A model generated the notes under the pieces. That model was not told the DNA's origin and ran no database searches. It saw only the letters and a program-made list of their open reading frames with translations. The position numbers and the translations under genes were made by a program. A stretch of DNA of 64,000 nt from assembly GCA_025449845.1 (NCBI GenBank), contig JANWIP010000017.1, forward strand, positions 62,001 to 126,000, read 5' to 3'. Shown here one piece after another: positions 1 through 6,905 of the stretch. Within the stretch, counting starts at the first letter, position 1. Every line of letters begins with the position of its first letter. Source of the DNA: Solirubrobacteraceae bacterium. Lineage in GTDB: Bacteria > Actinomycetota > Thermoleophilia > Solirubrobacterales > Solirubrobacteraceae.

Positions 1-1833
1 GCGCGCTGTGCGTTGGTCGCTCACGCCGAGCTGCGCCAGCGCCTCATCGGAGGCCGGACTGGGGGAGAGGACGAGGTTACAGGCGTTGTAGAAGGAACGC
101 ACCGCCAGGTCCATTGCACTCGCCACGCGCGCATCTTGTGAACGCAATGCGGCGTAGGCGGTGAGCTCTGTGTGGTAACTGCCCACCAGCGGCAGTCGCA
201 GACCGCGTGCCACTAGCGCCCCGGCGATTCCGACCGGGCCGGGAGAGCAGACGTGGATCGCGTCGAAGCGGCCTTCGGCGAGCGTCTCCACCGCGACCGT
301 CAGGCTGGGCACGCCGATCTTGAGGCCTGGATAGAAAGGCACCTCGATCTCGGCCACGGCCGACAGGCGCCGGTCGACATCGGCGTCGGTGCCGATCACC
401 TCGATCTCAAAGCCGCGCACTCCGCGCTCGCGGATCTCCTCGATCGTGCGCGTCACGCCGTGCGTGCTGCCGATGCCATCGGCCAGGATCGCCACGCGCG
501 GCGTCTCGTCCTCGCGCGCGTCGAGCTTGGCCTTCTCGTTGCCCAGGAACGCGGTCGCGGGGGCGTATGGGATCGCGGCGATGCAGCCTTCGAACACGCC
601 CGTTGCGGCGGCCATGAGATCGGGGGCGCCGTCGGGGGCGTTCTCGCAGGCGCCTTCGGGGGAGGTGTTTTCGGAGGCGCCTTCGATGGCGCAGACCACC
701 TCACCGATCGCGGCCCGCAGTTTGCGCTCGTGTGCGCGCGAGGCCCGCCGGTAGAGGTCGGAGTGGCTGAAGTGCTCTTGCTGCATATAGGCGATCAGCC
801 CGCGCTCGTCGAGGTGGTCGAGTTCCACGGCGCTCAGCCAGGCGCGCAGCAGCTGCCGGGCATCCTCAGGCGTCAGGTCGTTGCCGGTGGCCCCCTGACG
901 CGCGTCGCCCTCGCACAGCAGTCGCTGCATCATCAGCATCACCGCACGGGGGTTGGGTCCGAGCTCGCCCTTGGCCATGCGCGGTTCGCCCTCGGCCGCG
1001 CGCGGTTCGCCCTTGGCCACGCCCTCGGCCATGCACGGTTCGCCCTCGTGCCCGGCCAGACGCTCCCCCACGGCGCCGCTGCCGAGCGCGCGGGCGGCGA
1101 GGGCGATGGCGGCGTGCGCCCACTTGGCGGCGCTGCCCTGGGCCCCGCGAGCAACCCCTTCGCCGGCTCGCAGGTAATCGAGATACTCAGCCGGTGTCGC
1201 AGCCCAGGGCGCTTCGGTGAAGGTGCGCCCAATATCGACCCCGGCGTGATCGTCGCTACCGCCGATGCCGATCCCCTCGCGCGTGCCGATGTAGATGGCG
1301 GCCGGCCGATTGAGCTCACGGGCGCGCGAGCCGTTGCGTACCTCCCAGATTCCGAATAGGTCGGCCAGATGCCGGCGGTGGCGCGCCGTCAGTGGGGCGC
1401 CGACGTTGTAGTAAGGGTGCGCAAGCGCACAGACGATGTCGTTGCCGTGCAGATACTCGGCGCACTCCTCAACATTGCCGCTGTGAGCCTGTAGCCATTC
1501 GTGGTCTTCGGGCGTAATGCCGTAACAAAGCACGTGCACCGCCTGAGGCTGGCCGCGAAAAGAGGTCGTCAGCTCCTCTGAGATGAATACGTCGCAGCGC
1601 TCGGCGATCTGCAGCACCCCGTCGATGGTGTCGTGGTCGGTGATCGTGACGAAGTCCATACCGCGCCGCTTGGCCAGCTCGTAGACCTCTTCGGGCGGGG
1701 TGGCACACTCGGGCAGTCCAACAGCGCGCTGCACGCCTAGCCGCGATTCCTGGGAGGCCGTGGAGTGACAGTGCAGATCCACGCGCGACCTTGAAGGCTC
1801 GCTTGCCGTTAGCTTGAGATCCGAGGCTGTCAT
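1..1833 (-). CDS. PHP-domain / GT4 glycosyltransferase fusion (3' end cut by window start)
   Basis: 611 codons are visible, running leftward from an ATG at 1833; the 3' end lies outside the window. Residues 1-270 form a PHP metal-dependent phosphoesterase-like domain: HxH at 21-23, the TDHD motif near 65-68, an AHPY motif and a later SDDH motif, all consistent with the metal ligands of the family. From about residue 435 a GT4-type glycosyltransferase N-domain begins (GVTRTIEEI, then a Rossmann-like half with HVCSPGPVG and GSYHTEL). Between them is an Ala/Glu-rich helical linker with a degenerate GEPRMAK-like heptad repeat coded near 958-1050. A -10-like TAGTCT ends 7 nt before the ATG, suggesting a leaderless message. 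It is divergent from the sulfotransferase gene at 1873. The PHP part may be a phosphatase or a regulatory module; the fusion itself is certain from the open frame, the substrate is unknown. Confidence 0.85.
   Translation of the reverse strand, partial: MTASDLKLTASEPSRSRVDLHCHSTASQESRLGVQRAVGLPECATPPEEVYELAKRRGMDFVTITDHDTIDGVLQIAERCDVFISEELTTSFRGQPQAVHVLCYGITPEDHEWLQAHSGNVEECAEYLHGNDIVCALAHPYYNVGAPLTARHRRHLADLFGIWEVRNGSRARELNRPAAIYIGTREGIGIGGSDDHAGVDIGRTFTEAPWAATPAEYLDYLRAGEGVARGAQGSAAKWAHAAIALAARALGSGAVGERLAGHEGEPCMAEGVAKGEPRAAEGEPRMAKGELGPNPRAVMLMMQRLLCEGDARQGATGNDLTPEDARQLLRAWLSAVELDHLDERGLIAYMQQEHFSHSDLYRRASRAHERKLRAAIGEVVCAIEGASENTSPEGACENAPDGAPDLMAAATGVFEGCIAAIPYAPATAFLGNEKAKLDAREDETPRVAILADGIGSTHGVTRTIEEIRERGVRGFEIEVIGTDADVDRRLSAVAEIEVPFYPGLKIGVPSLTVAVETLAEGRFDAIHVCSPGPVGIAGALVARGLRLPLVGSYHTELTAYAALRSQDARVASAMDLAVRSFYNACNLVLSPSPASDEALAQLGVSDQRTAR
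958..1050 (-). repeat. degenerate ~21-bp in-frame repeat in the PHP-GT linker
   Basis: Imperfect repeats encode GEPRMAK/GEPRAAE-like heptads on the minus strand. They lie in the linker between the PHP and glycosyltransferase domains and keep the frame open. Confidence 0.6.
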
Positions 1834-1872
1834 GACGCTGAGACTAGATTCGGCTGCAAAGCGCCACTTTTT

Positions 1873-4059
1873 GTGACGAGCCCGAGATCAGCGTGTGAAG
1901 GAGTGGTGAACGAAAGTACGCCCGAGGAGCGCGATGGGCCTCCGTTTTGCGAGCATCGCGCGGTGTCCGCGGCGCGTTACCTCTTCATCGCTGGCTGCCC
2001 CCGCTCTGGTACCAGCGCCTTGACGTTCCTGCTCAATGAGCACCCTCAGCTGGCGATCGGCTTCGAGCGTTACAAACGCCTACGCGCGCAACTCGATCCG
2101 TTTCACTTCAAAGCCGAGCAGTTTTTCTCACCGCTCACCGCGGAGACCGATATTCGCGGTGAGCTGCTCTATGAGCGCCTGCGTGCGCGCTGGGAGCGCG
2201 GCACGGTGAAGGTGATAGGCGACAAGGTGCCGCTGTACACCCGCGTACTGCCTCAGCTGCTGGATCGCTTCCCCGGGGCGCGCGTGTTGGTGCTCGTGCG
2301 CGACCCGCTTGAGGTGGCGCGCTCGTTTGCTCGCCGCGCGGCCGACCCGCGGGACTGGTGGCCGGCCGAGAACGATCACACGCTGGCGATGAGCATGTGG
2401 AACGAAGCGCTGGCAGCGGTGAAGGCGGTGGATGCGCAGCAGGGCGAGGAAAGGATTTTTAAGGAGGGTAGGGTTGCGTTGCTGCCTTATGAGGCGTTGT
2501 TTTCTGGTGACCAGCGGCGGCTTGAGATGTTGGTGGATTTCGTGGGTGTGCCATTAACGGCGAGGCTGCGCGCGGAGTACGAGCGCCTCGCCAAGCGCTG
2601 GCAGGCGAGATCAGAGGAGGCGCCGTCAGGGGATGCGCCTTCAGCAGATACGCAGCTGTTACAGAATTACGTCGAGAGTCATCGCAACCCAGAGCTGACT
2701 CGCTGGGCGGCGGCGCGGATAGAGCGTCAGCTGGAGATGGCTGGAAAGCCGATCGTGCCCATGCCTGAGGAAGACGAGCCTCCGCTGAGCGCGCGTGAGC
2801 TGCAAGAACGCGAGCGGGAGCGCGAGCAACTGCTGGGCGAGATGCGCAGGCCGGGGCAGCGCGCGCAGGATGAGCTTGAGGTGTTGGAGCGCCGCTACGT
2901 GGAGCAGGCCGGCGAGCTGGCCCGGCGCGGCGAGCGGCTGACGCGGGGGGGCGAGCGGCTAACGCGGGGGGGCGAGCGGCTAACGCAGGGGGGCGAGCGG
3001 CTAACACGGGGGGGCGAGCGGCTGAGGCGGGGAGCGGCCGCGAAGAGCGCGGCGAAGCTGAAGGTGACCTTTCTGGCACCTCACCAGCGCACCACGAGCG
3101 GAGGTGTGTATGTGATCGAGCAGTTCGCGCGCCATCTGGCGCGGGAGCATGAGGTGTGCTTGGCGGTGCGCGAGCGCCCCTCGCGCTCGATCTCTGGGGT
3201 GGAGGTGTGCTGGGCGCAAGCGCTGAACGGCGAGACGCTGCCGCGGGCGGATGTGCTGGTGTATCCGGCGGACATGCGCGATGCATCGCTGCTGGGCGAA
3301 CTGCCAGCGGAGTTGGGGCGGCAGGTGCTGTTCTTTCAGGGCTACGGAACGCCGGGCTCGCCGCTCGTCGAGGCGAACCTGGCGGCGGCCAGCGAGTCGG
3401 TGGCGATCGCGCGCTGGCTGGTGGATCTGGCGCTGGCGCGCGGCCTCCCTTGTGCGTATGTGCCCCAGGGGCTTGACCGCGAGGCGTTCGCGCCGGGATC
3501 GCCGCAGCGCGCCCGCGCGGCGCGGGTGAGCCTGATGACCCACCACCTGGAGTGGAAGGGTCTGGAGGACGCGCTCGCGGCGATGGCGCTTGTGCGTGCT
3601 GAGCGCCCCGAGGTAGAGCTGGCGCTGTTCGGGACCGAGCCTGTGCGCGGAGATGGCGCGGGCGAAGAGGCCGCCGACGGCGCCTGCGATGAGGGCGCGA
3701 TGTTCCTGCAGAGCCCTAGCCGCGGGCAGGTGGCGGAGCTGTTGCGCTCAAGCGCGGTGCACGTAGTGGCCAGCTGGGAGGAGGGCTTCGGCCTCACGGG
3801 AGCTGAGGCGATCGCCTGCGGCGCGGCGCTGGCGAGCACCGACACCAAGGGCAGTCGCGATTACGCCATCGATGGGCACACGGCGTTGGTCAGCGCGCCG
3901 CGCGATCCGCAGGCGCTGGCGCGCAATGTGCTGCGCCTGCTGGAGGACCGGGAGCTGCGCGCGCGCCTGGTGGCAGCCGGGCAGCGTCACCTGCGCACCG
4001 CGATGCCGCCGTGGGAGGAGTCGGCGCGGCGCATGGCGTTTGCGCTGGGTGCAAGCTGA
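1873..4059 (+). CDS. sulfotransferase - GT4 glycosyltransferase fusion
   Basis: 728 residues if translation starts at the GTG at 1873; in-frame GTGs at 1903 and 1906 are alternatives, so the start is uncertain. Residues about 36-290 form a PAPS-dependent sulfotransferase domain: the 5'-phosphosulfate loop CPRSGTS at 42-48 and a 3'-phosphate motif RDPLEVARSFARR. Residues 300-390 are charged and helical and include a five-fold RGGERLT heptad repeat. From residue 396 a GT4 domain follows (SGGVYVIEQFARHLA; C-terminal SWEEGFGLTGAEAIACG with the EX7E-like donor site). One polypeptide thus probably joins sugar transfer and sulfation of a surface glycan. It is followed after 1 nt by the glycosyltransferase at 4061, so the two are likely co-transcribed. 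The domain calls are firm; acceptor and sugar are unknown. Confidence 0.88.
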   Translation: MTSPRSACEGVVNESTPEERDGPPFCEHRAVSAARYLFIAGCPRSGTSALTFLLNEHPQLAIGFERYKRLRAQLDPFHFKAEQFFSPLTAETDIRGELLYERLRARWERGTVKVIGDKVPLYTRVLPQLLDRFPGARVLVLVRDPLEVARSFARRAADPRDWWPAENDHTLAMSMWNEALAAVKAVDAQQGEERIFKEGRVALLPYEALFSGDQRRLEMLVDFVGVPLTARLRAEYERLAKRWQARSEEAPSGDAPSADTQLLQNYVESHRNPELTRWAAARIERQLEMAGKPIVPMPEEDEPPLSARELQEREREREQLLGEMRRPGQRAQDELEVLERRYVEQAGELARRGERLTRGGERLTRGGERLTQGGERLTRGGERLRRGAAAKSAAKLKVTFLAPHQRTTSGGVYVIEQFARHLAREHEVCLAVRERPSRSISGVEVCWAQALNGETLPRADVLVYPADMRDASLLGELPAELGRQVLFFQGYGTPGSPLVEANLAAASESVAIARWLVDLALARGLPCAYVPQGLDREAFAPGSPQRARAARVSLMTHHLEWKGLEDALAAMALVRAERPEVELALFGTEPVRGDGAGEEAADGACDEGAMFLQSPSRGQVAELLRSSAVHVVASWEEGFGLTGAEAIACGAALASTDTKGSRDYAIDGHTALVSAPRDPQALARNVLRLLEDRELRARLVAAGQRHLRTAMPPWEESARRMAFALGAS
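2920..3030 (+). repeat. 21-bp tandem repeat (about 5 copies) coding RGGERLT
   Basis: Near-perfect 21-bp units (2941-2961, 2962-2982, 2983-3003, 3004-3024, with a diverged copy before) sit in the linker between the sulfotransferase and glycosyltransferase domains. Seven codons per unit would lengthen a helix or coiled coil without a frameshift, so copy number may vary between strains. Confidence 0.9.
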
Positions 4060-4060
4060 C

Positions 4061-4921
4061 ATGGCCGACCCCTCAGCGACACCTCAGCCAGGCGTCCCTG
4101 CAGGCGGTCGGAGCGAAGGCAGCGTGGGCATCGCGGTGGTGACCTATCGCCGTGCCGAGCGCCTGCGGCGACTGCTGGAGGCGATCGTGCTGCTTACGCG
4201 CGAGCCTTATGAGCTGGTGGTGGCCGAGGATGGCGGCGAGGACGGCAGCGTGGAGTGGTGTCGCGCCCAGGGGCATGCGGTCGTCAGCGGGCCCAATCGC
4301 GGCGTGGCGTGGAACAAGAACCGCGGCCTTTTCGCGCTAGCGGCGCTCGGCTGCGATCCGCTGCTGCTGATCGAGGACGACGTGTATCCGGTGGCGCCCG
4401 GCTGGGAGCGCGACTGGATCGAAGGCACGCGCCGCTGGCACCATCTCGCCTACCACCATCCCAAGGTCGCCAAGCACACCGTGAGCGGTGCGGGGACGCC
4501 GGCGGACCCCTTCGTGAACCCGGCCGCGACCGCGCAGTGCCTGTCGGTCTCAGCGCGGGTGCTGGGGAAGGTGGGCTTCTTCGATAGCCGTTTTCGTGGA
4601 TGGGGCCACGAGCACGCGGAGTGGACGACGCGCATCAAGCGCGCGGGCTATGGCTTTGAGTCGATCGTCTTAAGCGACGGCCGCGGGGCGAAGGCGCAGC
4701 TCTACCTCTCGGGCGGGCTCACGGCCGAGCATGCTGCGAGCTTTCGCGATGACGCGCAGGCTCGGCGCAACCGCGAGCTGGCCAGGAGCCTGCAGGGCGA
4801 ACCGCTCTACAGACGCCCGTGGCAGAACCTGGCAGAGCGGCGCGAGTTCCTTGCCGAGCAGGCCGCGGGAGGCATCGACGGCAATGCGCTGGCGCGCCGG
4901 CTGGACGGGCGTGGCGCCTGA
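4061..4921 (+). CDS. GT-A (GT2-like) glycosyltransferase, paralogue 1
   Basis: 286 residues from the ATG at 4061, one base after the preceding stop. Residues 21-210 form a GT-A fold: N-terminal VGIAVVTYRR, a first acidic patch VAEDGGEDGS, the strongly conserved NRGVAWNKNRGLF, and an EDDV motif in the DxD position that binds the nucleotide-sugar metal. The acceptor side carries GWGHEHAEWTTRIKRAGYGF. Two close paralogues occur at 33479 and 54387, sharing these blocks and the C-terminal RRPW and FLAEQ motifs. The open frame extends upstream into the preceding gene, but similarity to the paralogues starts only after 4061. The stop codon lies in the first unit of a 17-bp repeat array. Confidence 0.88.
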   Translation: MADPSATPQPGVPAGGRSEGSVGIAVVTYRRAERLRRLLEAIVLLTREPYELVVAEDGGEDGSVEWCRAQGHAVVSGPNRGVAWNKNRGLFALAALGCDPLLLIEDDVYPVAPGWERDWIEGTRRWHHLAYHHPKVAKHTVSGAGTPADPFVNPAATAQCLSVSARVLGKVGFFDSRFRGWGHEHAEWTTRIKRAGYGFESIVLSDGRGAKAQLYLSGGLTAEHAASFRDDAQARRNRELARSLQGEPLYRRPWQNLAERREFLAEQAAGGIDGNALARRLDGRGA

Positions 4922-4989
4922 GCGGGCGTGGCGCCTGAGCGGGCGTGGCGCCTGAGCGGGCGTGGCGCCTGAGCGGGCGTGGCGCCTGA
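4905..4989. repeat. five 17-bp tandem units carrying stop codons
   Basis: Five perfect or near-perfect copies of GCGGGCGTGGCGCCTGA lie at 4905-4921, 4922-4938, 4939-4955, 4956-4972 and 4973-4989. Each ends in TGA, and 17 is not a multiple of three, so TGA recurs in all three plus-strand frames. The first TGA is the stop of the glycosyltransferase; the array ends 2 nt before the end of the convergent gene at 4992. Confidence 0.95.
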
Positions 4990-4991
4990 GC

Positions 4992-6905
4992 TCAGGTGGA
5001 GATGTTTTCGGCGTTGCTTGGCCCCGTGGTGTTGCCCGCACTGCCGCCCCCGGCGCCGGGCGATATCACCGTCAGAGGGTGCAACGGCGTGGCCTTGAGA
5101 TCGAGCTTGGTGGGCCAACGGTGCACGTTCAGGCGCAGCAGCAGCTTGCGCCGCCCGGCCTTCAGCGTCTGGCGCGGCGTCTTGGCGACGACGCGCCCGT
5201 GGCGCTTGGCCAGCAGCTGCACATGCGCTTCGGCGACGAGCTTGAAGGTGAGTTCGAGCATGTCTCCGTGGACGACGCGGGAATGCAGCCCGACGAGCAC
5301 GGCAGCATTGGAGAGCACCTGCGGGGCGGGCGGAGCCGGAGGTATCGGGGCAGGCGGCGGCGGGGCCTGGTTGGCCAGTGAGTCATCCGGAGGCGGTTCG
5401 TCGGCGGGCAGCTGCAGGACGCCGTCGTCGGTGGGCCGGAAGGTGATGACCTGGGAGAAATTGGGGTCGGTGTCCTGGGCCAGCGGTTCGGGTTCGTTTT
5501 CAGGGGCGTAATGGAACAGCCAACCGCGGCTGGTGGCAAGCCAGCAGTCATTGGCGGCGGGGCAGGTGATCGGCCCGGCGTTGCCCCGTCGTCCGACTCC
5601 CTGCGCTTCGCCGAGGATGTCGCGCTCGGAGATCTGCCCTGCGGCTGTGACACGTGCGACATGAGCCTGACCGTCTTCCACATGCAACGTGACCCAGGCG
5701 GCCGAGGCGCCGGGTTCGGCCGCGATGCCTTGCGCCACTTCTCCTGCGGGGAAGGGGTCGCTGCCGCCGAATTCTTCACTGCCGAGCACCTGTTTCCAGG
5801 CGTGTTCGTGGGTCAAGGGGTCTTCGGCGTAGCGCAACGCGATGGTATGCGCAACGCCCGCCCCGGAGTTGCCTGCTTCGGCTCCGTCGGGCCCCGCGAT
5901 GGCCCACAGCTGTGGTGCAGCCGTGTTGCTGCCCGCAGGGCTGTAGTCGCTGCTGAGGGCGAGGGGGCCGAGGGTCGCCGGTTCCACCGGCAGGCCCCCA
6001 GTGTCGGTGCCGTAGTTGGGCAGCGGCGGGCAGAATTCGGTGCCTGCGCAACTGGAGTCGTGCAGGAGCAGGTTGTGAAAGTCGACGCTTGAGCCCGAAG
6101 GGTCGATCTGGTGCAGCAGCGCCGGGTGGTTGGGGTCTTCGTTGCCGTAGACGATCTTCTGTTCTTCTTCGACGGGCAGACCGATGCTCTCGAACAGCAC
6201 GCCCGGACCGGCGAGTGCCATGGAGAAGACTTCGTGATCCTCAGGCGAGTAGACGACGGTCATGCCGTGGCCGTCCCAGTGCAGGTGGAAGGCGCCGAAG
6301 TTGGGCGCCTGGGCCAGTTCGCCGCCAAACCAGCAGTTGCTGGGGCTGAGGCAGGCGGCTGCATTCATGGCGCGGTAGGAGTTGGGCTGGTTGAGCGGCA
6401 TCGCATAGGAGCCGACGACCTTGCCGTTCTGAAAATGACACAGCGACACGCGACTGTATTCGGCTTCGGCCTGCACGATCTGGCCCGGGCGCTGATCGGA
6501 GATCGTCCAGAACTCGTCCGGCCCGGCCCAGGCGATGCGTCCGTTGGTGCCGCCGCAGACGGTGGACAGCACGTGCCAGCCGCGGCCGTCGTAGGCATAG
6601 AGGCCGCACTGGATCGAGGCGCCGGAGCTGGCGGCGCAGGATTCGCCGGTGCCGCTCGTGATGAGCAGGCCGCGGTTGGGCTGCCAGAACTCGATGTCGC
6701 CGACCTGTCCAAGCGGCACGGGGTAGGCGGTGGGCGGTTCGGGGGTGCCGGGCGGGGGGGCCGGTGGGTAGACAGGCGCCAGCTGCCACTTTGCTTCGGA
6801 GGCGCCTGCTTCGGCCGCCGTGGCGGAGGCGGGCGCGAGGGCCAGCAGCATCAGCAGCGTCGGCAGCAGCACCAAATACCTGCCTGGTCTCCTGCGCGGT
6901 CTCAT
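4992..6905 (-). CDS. secreted beta-propeller-like protein with C-terminal beta-sandwich
   Basis: 637 residues. The N-terminus is a signal peptide (RRRPGRY, then a hydrophobic core LLPTLLMLLALAPASATA). The body contains repeated Trp/Gly-rich strands such as DIEFWQPNRGLLIT, RIAWAGPDEFWTI and CLSPSNCWFGG, like propeller blades. A Pro-rich stretch precedes a C-terminal domain of about 90 residues (LELTFKLVAEAHVQLL, HGRVVAKTP) resembling the C-terminus of the phosphoesterase at 27829. The ATG overlaps the stop of the upstream gene (ATGA), so this is the third gene of a coupled minus-strand operon from 11409. No catalytic motif was recognised. A role outside the membrane or at the wall is inferred from the signal peptide only. 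Confidence 0.75.
   Translation of the reverse strand: MRPRRRPGRYLVLLPTLLMLLALAPASATAAEAGASEAKWQLAPVYPPAPPPGTPEPPTAYPVPLGQVGDIEFWQPNRGLLITSGTGESCAASSGASIQCGLYAYDGRGWHVLSTVCGGTNGRIAWAGPDEFWTISDQRPGQIVQAEAEYSRVSLCHFQNGKVVGSYAMPLNQPNSYRAMNAAACLSPSNCWFGGELAQAPNFGAFHLHWDGHGMTVVYSPEDHEVFSMALAGPGVLFESIGLPVEEEQKIVYGNEDPNHPALLHQIDPSGSSVDFHNLLLHDSSCAGTEFCPPLPNYGTDTGGLPVEPATLGPLALSSDYSPAGSNTAAPQLWAIAGPDGAEAGNSGAGVAHTIALRYAEDPLTHEHAWKQVLGSEEFGGSDPFPAGEVAQGIAAEPGASAAWVTLHVEDGQAHVARVTAAGQISERDILGEAQGVGRRGNAGPITCPAANDCWLATSRGWLFHYAPENEPEPLAQDTDPNFSQVITFRPTDDGVLQLPADEPPPDDSLANQAPPPPAPIPPAPPAPQVLSNAAVLVGLHSRVVHGDMLELTFKLVAEAHVQLLAKRHGRVVAKTPRQTLKAGRRKLLLRLNVHRWPTKLDLKATPLHPLTVISPGAGGGSAGNTTGPSNAENIST

Noticed and set aside
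253-1359. Long open frame on the plus strand opposite the PHP-glycosyltransferase gene
   Set aside because: High-GC shadow frame: low-complexity His/Gly/Ala composition, no family motif, while the opposite strand encodes clear PHP and GT4 motifs.
4905-4989. Tandem repeats considered as a CRISPR array
   Set aside because: Units are contiguous without spacers and no cas gene is near; the same holds for the other arrays in the window.
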